A stretch of DNA of 64,000 nt from the NCBI GenBank assembly GCA_020723345.1, contig DYJA01000020.1, forward strand, positions 17,989 through 81,988. Direction: 5' to 3'. The translations under genes and the position numbers were made by a program. The notes beneath the pieces were generated by a model, which saw nothing but the letters and a program-made list of their open reading frames with translations, did not search any database and had not been told where the DNA came from. Positions 7,167 through 15,315 of this stretch are shown piece by piece. How positions within the stretch are numbered: the first letter of the stretch is position 1; the number at the start of each line of letters is the position of its first letter. Source of the stretch: Candidatus Aquidulcis sp. Lineage in GTDB: Bacteria; Chloroflexota; Anaerolineae; UBA4142.

Positions 7167-8347
7167 CGCGCCGCGAATTTCTCAAGGCGTCCGCGCTCGT
7201 CGCCGCGCAAGTCACTTGCGGCGCGTGGTTGACCGGCTGCGCGAACGCGCTCGCGGCGAGCGCGCCGCCGCCCGCCGCGAGCGACGCGCCCGCGCCCATC
7301 GCCACGCCGACGCTGTCGCGCGAACTGCCTTTCTCCGGTTGGCGCGAGGTCAAGTACTACGACCAACTCGCGAGCGCGGTCGTGCAGTGCGCGCAGTGTC
7401 CGCGCCGGTGCGTGATCGCGCCGAACGCGCGCGGCTTTTGTCAGACGCGCGAAAATCGCGACGGCAAACTGTACTCGGTCGTCTACGGTCGCCCGTGCAT
7501 CACCAAAACCACACCCATCGAAAAAGCGGCGATCTATCACATGCTGCCGGGGACGCAAAGTTATTCGCTCGGCACGGCGGGGTGCAATCTCGCGTGCCTC
7601 TATTGCCAGAATTACACGATTGCGCGCGCCAAGCCGGAAGAAGTCGAATCGTACACGATGACGCCGGACGACGTGGTCGCCGCTGCGCTGAAAGCGAAAA
7701 CGAAATCGATCACGTTTTCGTACTCGGAGGCGAGCGTCGCGTTCGAGTGGATGATGGATATCGCGAAAGTCGCACGCGCAAAAGGATTGAAGGTCATCCT
7801 GAAAACCGGCGGCTATATCAACGAAGCGCCGTTGAAAGAATTGTGCGGCGCGCTCGACGCGATCAACGTCGACATGAAGGGCTTTAGCCAAACGTTTTAC
7901 GATCAGGTGTGTCAAGGCGAACTCAAGTACGTGCTCGAAACGATCAAGACGATTCGCCGCGAGAACAAAGCGTGGCTCGAAGTGGCGAACCTGGTCGTGC
8001 CCGGTTACAACGATGATCCGAAAATGATCGGCGATTTTTGCGCGTGGTTCAAAGAGAATCTCGGCGACGATGTGCCGGTCTTTTTCACGCGGTACGAACC
8101 GGCGTACCGTCTGCGAATGCCGCCGACGCCGGTCGAAACGATGGAGCGCACGTACAAAATCGCGCGCGACGCCGGACTCAAGTACGCGTACGTCGGCAAT
8201 CTACCGGGGCATACCGGCGCGAACACGTACTGTCCCAAGTGTGGCAAGTTGTTGATCGAGCGCGTCGGTTTCGACATCAAGCAGAACCAGATCGCCAAGG
8301 GCAAGTGTAAATTCTGCGGCGAAACGATCAATGGCAAATGGGCTTAA
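7148..8347 (+). CDS. AmmeMemoRadiSam-type radical SAM protein with a Tat/lipoprotein signal
   Basis: This is a 399-aa radical SAM enzyme. The iron-sulfur/SAM triad is CNLACLYCQNY near residue 150. An upstream cysteine-rich segment (CAQCPRRCVI, GFCQTRENRDGK) and a C-terminal zinc-ribbon-like tail (CPKCGKLL, GKCKFCGE) match the PflA-like AmmeMemoRadiSam group, whose substrate is unknown. The N-terminus is odd: TRREFLKAS is a twin-arginine motif, followed by a hydrophobic run and a lipobox-like LTGC near residue 34. This suggests folded export through Tat and lipid anchoring. The usual partners AMMECR1 and Memo are not here. The gene overlaps the TPR lipoprotein upstream and the synthase gene downstream, so the three form one operon. 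Confidence 0.85.
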   Translation: MVQAQVTRREFLKASALVAAQVTCGAWLTGCANALAASAPPPAASDAPAPIATPTLSRELPFSGWREVKYYDQLASAVVQCAQCPRRCVIAPNARGFCQTRENRDGKLYSVVYGRPCITKTTPIEKAAIYHMLPGTQSYSLGTAGCNLACLYCQNYTIARAKPEEVESYTMTPDDVVAAALKAKTKSITFSYSEASVAFEWMMDIAKVARAKGLKVILKTGGYINEAPLKELCGALDAINVDMKGFSQTFYDQVCQGELKYVLETIKTIRRENKAWLEVANLVVPGYNDDPKMIGDFCAWFKENLGDDVPVFFTRYEPAYRLRMPPTPVETMERTYKIARDAGLKYAYVGNLPGHTGANTYCPKCGKLLIERVGFDIKQNQIAKGKCKFCGETINGKWA

Positions 8348-10698
8348 TGGCACTCGCGTTCGCATTGATCGGCTTGACCAGTTTGATCGGTCAAATCGTG
8401 CTGCTGCGCGAACTGTTCGTCGTCTTTTACGGCAACGAACTTTCTGTTGGCGCGATTCTGGCGGGCTGGCTGGGCTGGGTCGCCGTTGGCAGTTGGCTGT
8501 TGCCGCGTATGTCATTGCGAGCGATTTCTGCGAAGCAATCCCCAACTCGCGAATCGGGGATTGCTTCGTCGCGGTCCTTCGACTCCGCAACAAAAACCGC
8601 TGCTCCGCTCAGGACGCTCCTCGCAATGACAGAATCAACCTCCGCGTCCATCCGCGTTTGTCCGCGTCGTCTATTTGCAATTCTCCAAGCTGCGACACTC
8701 ATCGTTTTGCCGCTCCAACTTTTCCTCGTTTCGAATATTCGCGCGTGGGCGGGCGCGATTCCCGGCGAAATTCTCGGCTTCTTCCCGATGCTCGCGTGGT
8801 CGCTCGTCGCGCTTGCGCCGTTGTGTCTGCTCCTCGGTTGGCAATTCACGACCGCGTGCCAGGTCGCCGCGCCGCGCTTTTCCCCCGGTCAAGTGTATCT
8901 TTTCGAATCGCTCGGCGCGGTCGCGGGCGGTTTGCTCGCGAGTTTTATTTTGCTGGAACGTTTCGACGCGTGGCAGATCGCGCTCGCGCTGGCATGGGTG
9001 AATGTGTTATCGGCAACCCTCCTATTGGGACGCAGACAAATGCGGACAAACGCGGACAACCTACAGAATGATCCGTGTTCATCCGCGTTCGTCCGCGTCC
9101 TATTTTTCATAATCTTCGTTGCGGGACTAACATTATTACCAGCGCTGGCGACGAATTTGCGCGCAGTCTCCCTCGCGCAACTGTGGCGCGGCTTTACGCT
9201 CGTCGAAAGCCGCGATTCGATCTACGGCAATCTCGCGGTGACGACGCGCGGCGCGCAGTTCGCGTTTTTCGAAAACGGCTTGCTGCTCGCGACGACGGAA
9301 GATTTTCTCGCGGCGGAAGAGACCGCGCATTACGCGCTGCTGCAACAGACCAACCCCGCGCGCGTTCTGCTGATCGGCGGCGGCGTCAACGGCACGCTGC
9401 GCGAAATCTTGAAACACCCGGTCGCGCACGTCGATTACGTCGAACTCGATCCGACGCTCGTCGCGACCGCGCGCAAATATCTGCCGGAGCCGGATCGCCG
9501 CGCGCTGGACGATCCGCGTGTGACGATCCACAACGTCGACGGGCGGCTGTTCGTGCGCGAACAGATCGCGCGCGGCGAAAAGTACGCGGTCGTCCTGCAA
9601 AGCGTCCCGCATCCGTTCACCGCGCAGATCAACCGGATGTACACGCGCGAATTTTTCGCGGAGGCGCGACAGATTCTGCGCGACGACGGCGTGTTCGCGC
9701 TCACGCTCATCTCGAACGAAAACGCGGCGAGCCGCGAAATGCAAAATCTCGACGCGTCGGTGGACCGCGCGCTGCGCGAGGTGTTTGCCGACGTTTTGAT
9801 CTTGCCGGGCGACGACGCGCTTCTCCTCGCGTCGCCGCGCGCGAACGTGTTGACGCGCGACATCAAAACACTTGCGCGGCGCTGGACGCAGCGCAAATTG
9901 CAAACGACGCTCGCGACGCCATCGCATTTGGAACAGCGGTTGAACGAGGAACGCATCGAGTACGCGCGCCAAGTATTCGGGCGCGCCGCGCCGGTGAATC
10001 GCGATTTTGAACCGGTCGGTTTGTACTTCGACTTGACACTGTGGGCGAGTTACTGGTCGGCATCGCTGCGCGACGCGATGAACGCGGCGATGCAATTGCA
10101 AACGTGGTGGTTCGTGCCGTTGCTGATCGTCGTCGGCGCGGGCGCGCTGGCGTTCGCGCGTTCGGCGCGGCGATCACGACACGCGATTGTGTGGACGCTC
10201 GCGGCGTTGGGATTCGCGGGGATGGTGTGGCAAGTCGTCGTGATCTTTGCGTTTCAAATTTTGCACGGCTATGTGTACCACGAAATCGCGCTGATGATGA
10301 CCGCGTTCATGGCGGGTCTCGCGGTCGGGAGCGCGTGGGCGACGCGCGCGCGCGCGACCATTCGCGGGCTGATCGTCATCGAAATTGGCGCGGTGATCTT
10401 TTCGCTGCTCTTGCCGCTGGCATTGATCGCGATGCAGAACGCAAGCAGCGCGCCGTCGATTCTTTTGCCGGCGCTGATCGGCGTGAGCGGATTGCTCGTC
10501 GGCGCGGCGTTTCCGTTGGCGACGCGATTTGTGGAGGACGCCGCCGGCGCGCTGTACGCGGCGGATCTTCTCGGCGCGAGTGTCGGCGCGTTGCTCGCGG
10601 GCGCGCTCCTCATTCCGATCCTGGGACTGTCGCAGACGATGCTCGCGGTGGCGAGCTTGAATTTGTTCGCGTTGGGTTTGCTGATCATCGAAAAGTAA
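8338..10698 (+). CDS. Membrane-fused spermidine-synthase-like protein carrying repeat insertions
   Basis: This 786-aa protein has hydrophobic helices at the N-terminus (residues 1-60 and 110-265), a spermidine/polyamine synthase-like methyltransferase fold in the middle, and a second helical block at 590-786. The fold's glycine loop is LLIGGGVNGTLREILKH near residue 343, with the acidic VDYVELDP after it. The layout matches the fused MFS/spermidine synthase family, whose real substrates are mostly unknown. Residues 58-98 are encoded by a 122-bp palindromic repeat, 101-112 by a GTCCGCG word repeat and 231-255 by a second word repeat; all fall between predicted helices and keep the frame. The start overlaps the end of the radical SAM gene by 10 bp. 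Confidence 0.8.
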   Translation: MGLMALAFALIGLTSLIGQIVLLRELFVVFYGNELSVGAILAGWLGWVAVGSWLLPRMSLRAISAKQSPTRESGIASSRSFDSATKTAAPLRTLLAMTESTSASIRVCPRRLFAILQAATLIVLPLQLFLVSNIRAWAGAIPGEILGFFPMLAWSLVALAPLCLLLGWQFTTACQVAAPRFSPGQVYLFESLGAVAGGLLASFILLERFDAWQIALALAWVNVLSATLLLGRRQMRTNADNLQNDPCSSAFVRVLFFIIFVAGLTLLPALATNLRAVSLAQLWRGFTLVESRDSIYGNLAVTTRGAQFAFFENGLLLATTEDFLAAEETAHYALLQQTNPARVLLIGGGVNGTLREILKHPVAHVDYVELDPTLVATARKYLPEPDRRALDDPRVTIHNVDGRLFVREQIARGEKYAVVLQSVPHPFTAQINRMYTREFFAEARQILRDDGVFALTLISNENAASREMQNLDASVDRALREVFADVLILPGDDALLLASPRANVLTRDIKTLARRWTQRKLQTTLATPSHLEQRLNEERIEYARQVFGRAAPVNRDFEPVGLYFDLTLWASYWSASLRDAMNAAMQLQTWWFVPLLIVVGAGALAFARSARRSRHAIVWTLAALGFAGMVWQVVVIFAFQILHGYVYHEIALMMTAFMAGLAVGSAWATRARATIRGLIVIEIGAVIFSLLLPLALIAMQNASSAPSILLPALIGVSGLLVGAAFPLATRFVEDAAGALYAADLLGASVGALLAGALLIPILGLSQTMLAVASLNLFALGLLIIEK
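8510..8631. repeat. 122-bp TCATTGCGAG palindromic element inside a coding sequence
   Basis: The termini TGTCATTGCGA and TCGCAATGACA are inverted repeats. An inner stem pairs CGAAGCAATCCCC with GGGGATTGCTTCG. A second copy of exactly the same length lies at 56845-56966 between genes. Here the element is read in frame as part of the synthase-like protein. Confidence 0.85.
8641..8669. repeat. TCCGCGT word repeat in a coding sequence
   Basis: Four TCCGCGT-type words (TCCGCGTCCATCCGCGTTTG and onward) occur in tandem, read in frame as SASIRVCPRR. The same words, with their complement, recur at 9028-9100. Confidence 0.6.
9028..9100. repeat. GCGGACAAA / TTTGTCCGC inverted word repeat in a coding sequence
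   Basis: The left arm repeats GCGGACAAA and the right arm repeats TCCGCGTTC, so the element is an imperfect palindrome. It is read in frame (RRQMRTNADNL to SSAFVRV) between two hydrophobic helices of the synthase-like protein. Confidence 0.65.
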
Positions 10699-10764
10699 GG
10701 GCGAAGCATTTTTCTGATCCTTCGACTCTGCTGCGCTCCGCTCAGGACGAAAAATGCTTCGCCC
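10699..10764. terminator. Bidirectional hairpin between convergent genes
   Basis: GGGCGAAGCATTTTTC (10699-10714) and GAAAAATGCTTCGCCC (10749-10764) form a perfect 16-bp stem around a 34-nt loop. The loop carries the same CTTCGACT and CCGCTCAGGAC words as the 122-bp repeat. It sits between the synthase-like gene and the HD-GYP gene, which converge, so it may terminate both. Confidence 0.6.
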
Positions 10765-10772
10765 CTACCCGG

Positions 10773-13700
10773 TCACCGCACGATCTTCAGAAATCTCTCC
10801 AACAGTTTTGGATCAAAGTGTTTTCCGACTTGCTGGCGGATGTATTCGCGCGCCTGTTCCTCAGACCACGCCGCGCGGTACGGACGCTCGGAACGTAACG
10901 CATCCCAGACATCGACCAGCGCAAAGATGCGCGCGGTGAGTGGAATGGCTTCGCCCGCCAAACCGCGCGGGTACCCGGTGCCATCCCATTTTTCGTGGTG
11001 ACAGTACGGAATGTCGAGCGCGGAGTGCAAATAGGGAATCGGCTTGAGCAAGTCGAGCGCGAATTCCGGATGACGACGCATGATTTTCCATTCTTCATCC
11101 GTTAGCGACTCCGGTTTTCGCAGAATGTGATCGGGCACGCCGATCTTGCCGATATCGTGCAGCAACGCGCCGCGCCGGATGTTGATCAATTCGATTTCGT
11201 TGACGCCGACTGCGCGCGCCAGTTGCTCTGTGAGTTCGGCGACGCGCTCCGAGTGTCCTTCGGTTTCTTGATCGCGCAGATCGAGCGCGCGCGACCATCC
11301 TTCGATGGTCGCGTCGTAGGACAAGACCAGACCCGAGTGGGTGCGCTGCAATTCTTCGAACAACTGCGCGTTGTCGATCGCGATGGCGGCTTGCCCCGCG
11401 AGCATCTGGATAAAGTTCAGCCATTCCGGATCCGCGCGGAGCGGCGCGCGCTGATAAACTTCGAGCACGCCTTTGATCTTGCCTTTGGCAACGAGCGGCA
11501 CACCGCAGTACGCCGCGAACCCTTCCCCGGCGGACTCGCGTTCTGTGGACTGCGCGAGATTGCGCACGGTCACGACACGCCGTTCGCGCGCGACGGTTCC
11601 CGCGTATCCTTCGCCGATCCGCCACGTGCGTCGTTCGATCCCTTTGGTGCGGAAACCGCGCCCGGCGGCATATTCGAGCGATTGGAGCGCCGGATTGAAC
11701 AACAAGATCACGGCGGCATCGACGCGCAATTGCGTGATCGCCTGGTCGAGGAGGATGTTGAGCGTAAACCGCAAATCGAGACTGGCGTTGATGGTTTGAT
11801 CCACCGTTCGCAGCGCGACGAGATACTGCAATTGCTGTTCGGTTTTTTCGTGCAGCGACGCGCGGTGCAGCGCGTTCGCGGTGATGTCGGCAATCGCGGT
11901 CAGAACGTTTAGTTCCTCCGGCGCGATCGGGGTGACGCGTCCGATGGCGAGCGCGCCGACGACGCTGCCTTGCACGATCAGAGGCACCATCGCCAGCGCG
12001 GTCAGATAACCGATCTGGTCGCGCCAATAGTAATACGGATCATTCTGCAAATCGTTCGTCACGTACGGACGCGCCGTTTCAAAGACGTGCCCGCTGATGC
12101 CCTTGCCGGCCGGCACCTGGAATTCGGGGCCCCCGGACCAAATCCCGCAGCCCACTTCGACATGCGCCGCGCCGTCGTCCGGGTCGCGCGTGATGATCGA
12201 TGCCGCGTCCGCGTTCAAGAGCGTTTGCGCTTGGTCGAGAATCACCGGCAGCATTTCGGCGCGCGTCGGCGCGGCGCGCAATGCTGCGCTCACTGCCGCG
12301 ACGGCGAGCAATTCGCGCTCGCGCTGTTTGCGTTCGGTAATGTCGGTCAGCGTCCCTTCGAAATACGTGACGTTGCCGCGCAGGTCGCGCACCACGCGCG
12401 CGTTGTCCAGCGCGACGATCGGGCGACCGTCTTTACGCTTGAGCGTGACTTCGACGTTGCGAACCTCGCCGTTTTGCATCATCGCGGCAACCACGGCTGT
12501 GCGCGCGGCCGGATCGACGTACAGCGCGGCGCCAATGTCGACCGCCATCAATTCTTCGAGCGACGCGTAGCCGAGCAGGCGCAGCAAGGCAGGATTCGCC
12601 GCGAGGATTTGCCCATCCGGCGTGCTGCGGTACACTCCATCCGGCACGTTCTCGAACAGACTGCGATAATTCGTTTCGGCGGCGCGCTGCGCGGCTTCGG
12701 CGTGCTTGCGGGCTTCCTCCACGGCGATAGCGGAAGCGAGCACGCCCATCACTTGTTCGTCTTCCGCGCTCGGCGCGAGATCGCGTTGGTAAACGACGCA
12801 CAGCGAACCGACCGCTTCCTCACCCAATTTGACGACGCGACCGATATAAGTCTGCAATTGATAGGGCAAAACGTTCGGATCGGTTTGCGCGTAAGGCGTT
12901 TCGAGCAGATGGCGCACGACGAGCGATTGATCGCGCGCGTGTTGAATCACGTCGTAGCAGAGATGCCCTTGGGGTTGGTCGACCGGATTGTAGCCGGGCG
13001 GCGCGTGCCATTGTCCCCACGAGCAGAGGAGTCCTTGATCGAGGCGATTGTACAACGCGCAATCTGCGCCCAGCAATTCGCCGCACAGCGCGGTCAGACG
13101 ATTGATGTTCTCCCCCACATCGGGTCCAAAACTTAGGAAACATTCGGCGATTCGGGAAACGCGTTCTTCCGCGCGTTTGTGTTCGGTGATATCGCGGCTG
13201 ATGCCGACCAGACCGCTGATGTGTCCTCGCGGATCGCGGAGGGGAACCTTGGTCACCAACAACCACCGCGGCTCCCCACTAGGCAATGGCGATAACTCTT
13301 CTTGGTTGATCAGCGGGCTAGCCGACTCGAGTACTTTTCGATCGTCAGCCAAGAATCGTTCAGCAAGTTCTCGCGGACGAAAGTCAAAGTCGGTTTTGCC
13401 CAGCGCATCCTCCTGCGATTTCGCGCCCAGGGCTTGGAGATGCGCCGGATTGTTCAACACGAATTTGCACGCCGCGTCCTTGACATAGACGCGATCCGGC
13501 AAGTTGTCGATGACCGTCCGCAATAGATTGCGCTCGGCTGCCAATGCCTGTTCTGCGCGTTTGCGCTCGATGGCTGCCGCCAAGACGTTGGCAACCGCCT
13601 GAAGAAAATCCGTATCGCCCTGCGAAAAAATGCGGTGGGCGGTGGTGTGCGCGCCGAGTACGCCAAAGGGTTGCGTCGGTCCGCGAATGATGACGCTCAT

Positions 13701-14501
13701 TCCGCTGACGACGCCGTGATCGAACAGCAGCGGCGGACCATTGAAACGCTTTTCCGCGCGCAAATCTTCCACCACGACCGGTTGCTCGGAAAGCAAAGTA
13801 TATCCCGCTTGAGATTCCAAACCCGCGCTCACCGTCGCGCGTCCAACGAGACCGGGTTGCCAGCCCACGCCGGCGCGCAAGAGCAACGTTTGATCGTTGG
13901 GCGATAACTCGAGCACTTTGGCAAATTCGACGCGCAAGGTTTGGGCAACCAACGCGACCACCTCGTCGAACAACTCGGTGAGGGTGATGTGACTCGCCAG
14001 CGCGCGCTGACCGAGCGCGGCGACCTGGGCTTGTTGCTGCGCGTGGATTTGCAGTGTGTGCTCCGCGTGTCTGCGCTCATTCAATTCGCTCTGAACGTCC
14101 TGCAACAATTGTCGATTTTCGATCACGAGACTCTGCTTATCCAGCGCCTGGTCGAGCGTGATGAGCAATTCGTCCACATTGATCGGTTTGATGAAATAGT
14201 GATACGCGCCGTGCGACAATGCGTGGATCGCGGTCTCCAGCGTCGCGTGCCCGGTGATGATGAGCGCTTCCAAATCGGGATGCCGGGTTTTGAGTTGCGC
14301 GAGCAGATCGGTGCCGGAAAGATCAGGCAAGCGAATATCGAGGAGCGCGAGGTTGAAAAAGCGTTCCTCCACGAGAGCCAGCGCGGTTTTGCCATCGGGC
14401 GCGGAGACGGGCTGATAATTCTTTTTCGCCAAAATCATTTCGAGGGTACGGCGGATCCCCTCATCATCGTCAACAATGAGTATGCTGGGTCGATCGTTCA
14501 T
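10773..14501 (-). CDS. REC-GAF-PAS-GAF-PAS-GAF-GAF-HD-GYP cyclic-di-GMP phosphodiesterase
   Basis: This 1242-aa soluble sensor-effector ends in an HD-GYP domain, which hydrolyses cyclic di-GMP. A receiver comes first (residues 5-120, phospho-acceptor Asp in LLDIRLPDLSG, Lys in FIKPINVDE). After a coiled coil there follow GAF (about 165-325), PAS (330-450), GAF (450-600), PAS (605-730), and two GAF domains (735-1050). The HD-GYP part has the HD pair in GALLHDIGKIG and the signature HHEKWDGTGYPRGL, so it looks catalytically complete. It starts 11 bp after the double-receiver gene and is the output end of the histidine kinase cluster. The N-terminal receiver suggests that one of the upstream kinases switches it. 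Confidence 0.9.
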   Translation of the reverse strand: MNDRPSILIVDDDEGIRRTLEMILAKKNYQPVSAPDGKTALALVEERFFNLALLDIRLPDLSGTDLLAQLKTRHPDLEALIITGHATLETAIHALSHGAYHYFIKPINVDELLITLDQALDKQSLVIENRQLLQDVQSELNERRHAEHTLQIHAQQQAQVAALGQRALASHITLTELFDEVVALVAQTLRVEFAKVLELSPNDQTLLLRAGVGWQPGLVGRATVSAGLESQAGYTLLSEQPVVVEDLRAEKRFNGPPLLFDHGVVSGMSVIIRGPTQPFGVLGAHTTAHRIFSQGDTDFLQAVANVLAAAIERKRAEQALAAERNLLRTVIDNLPDRVYVKDAACKFVLNNPAHLQALGAKSQEDALGKTDFDFRPRELAERFLADDRKVLESASPLINQEELSPLPSGEPRWLLVTKVPLRDPRGHISGLVGISRDITEHKRAEERVSRIAECFLSFGPDVGENINRLTALCGELLGADCALYNRLDQGLLCSWGQWHAPPGYNPVDQPQGHLCYDVIQHARDQSLVVRHLLETPYAQTDPNVLPYQLQTYIGRVVKLGEEAVGSLCVVYQRDLAPSAEDEQVMGVLASAIAVEEARKHAEAAQRAAETNYRSLFENVPDGVYRSTPDGQILAANPALLRLLGYASLEELMAVDIGAALYVDPAARTAVVAAMMQNGEVRNVEVTLKRKDGRPIVALDNARVVRDLRGNVTYFEGTLTDITERKQRERELLAVAAVSAALRAAPTRAEMLPVILDQAQTLLNADAASIITRDPDDGAAHVEVGCGIWSGGPEFQVPAGKGISGHVFETARPYVTNDLQNDPYYYWRDQIGYLTALAMVPLIVQGSVVGALAIGRVTPIAPEELNVLTAIADITANALHRASLHEKTEQQLQYLVALRTVDQTINASLDLRFTLNILLDQAITQLRVDAAVILLFNPALQSLEYAAGRGFRTKGIERRTWRIGEGYAGTVARERRVVTVRNLAQSTERESAGEGFAAYCGVPLVAKGKIKGVLEVYQRAPLRADPEWLNFIQMLAGQAAIAIDNAQLFEELQRTHSGLVLSYDATIEGWSRALDLRDQETEGHSERVAELTEQLARAVGVNEIELINIRRGALLHDIGKIGVPDHILRKPESLTDEEWKIMRRHPEFALDLLKPIPYLHSALDIPYCHHEKWDGTGYPRGLAGEAIPLTARIFALVDVWDALRSERPYRAAWSEEQAREYIRQQVGKHFDPKLLERFLKIVR

Positions 14502-14511
14502 GCCACATTCC

Positions 14512-15276
14512 TCACGCCTTTTTGCGTTTCCCCTGCCTCACCTCTTCCACGAGTGTCAACACCTGTTCCGGGTCGAAGGGTTTGTAGAGACACGCCGACG
14601 CGCTGGCGCGCAACGCGATTTCGACGAGCGTGTCCATTTCTTCGCGATAGCCGGTCATCATCACCACCGTCACCGCCGGATCGAGTTCGCGAATCGCCAA
14701 ATAGGTCTGCAAACCATCGATCGTCGGCAGTTTGAGATCGATAAAGATAATGTTGTATCGGTTTTGCTTTACCAACGCGATGGCTTGTTCGCCATTCTCT
14801 GTGCTCGCGACGCGGTGCCCTCTCCGTTCGAGAATCTTGGTGAGCGTCACGCACGTATCGAGGTAATCGTCGACCACGAGCACGAGCGACGCGCGCCGCG
14901 CGACGGCTTCTTCGATCAATTGCAGCAAACGATCTAAATCCAGGGGTTTGGTCAACACGGCGAGCGCGCCTTCGCGCAGCGCTTCCTGAATGCGATCCTC
15001 GACCGAAAACCCGGTCATCATGATCGCCGCGATGTCGGGCTGGATCGTCTTGATCTGTTTGTATGCGTCCACGCCATCCATGCCCGGCATCTTGATGTCC
15101 ATCAGCGCGATGTCGAACGGCTGTTGCTCGACTTGATGGATTGCTGCCATCCCATCCGCGGCGATGCTCACGTTATAGCCATGGCGCTTGAGGACGAGCG
15201 CAGTCGTGCGCGCCAAATCCGCGTCATCGTCCACGACGAGCACATTCGTTTTTTCTAGCTGATTCGATTTATCCAT
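14512..15276 (-). CDS. Tandem double-receiver response regulator
   Basis: This is a 254-aa protein made of two receiver domains and nothing else. Domain 1 (residues 10-128) has VLVVDDDADLA, the acceptor Asp in ALMDIKMPGMDG and the conserved Lys in LTKPLDLD. Domain 2 (residues 132-248) has VLVVDDYLDTC, IFIDLKLPTIDG and LYKPFDPE. Both carry the full set of acidic-pocket, acceptor and Lys residues. The start at 15276 is set by GGAGGCGCGGA. Lacking an output domain, it probably acts as a phosphate shuttle or sink between the PAS kinase at 15316-18951 and the receiver of the HD-GYP protein at 10773-14501. Confidence 0.88.
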   Translation of the reverse strand: MDKSNQLEKTNVLVVDDDADLARTTALVLKRHGYNVSIAADGMAAIHQVEQQPFDIALMDIKMPGMDGVDAYKQIKTIQPDIAAIMMTGFSVEDRIQEALREGALAVLTKPLDLDRLLQLIEEAVARRASLVLVVDDYLDTCVTLTKILERRGHRVASTENGEQAIALVKQNRYNIIFIDLKLPTIDGLQTYLAIRELDPAVTVVMMTGYREEMDTLVEIALRASASACLYKPFDPEQVLTLVEEVRQGKRKKA

Positions 15277-15315
15277 TCCGCGCCTCCAGTCGCGGGCAAT
15301 CACGCCGGATTGCCC

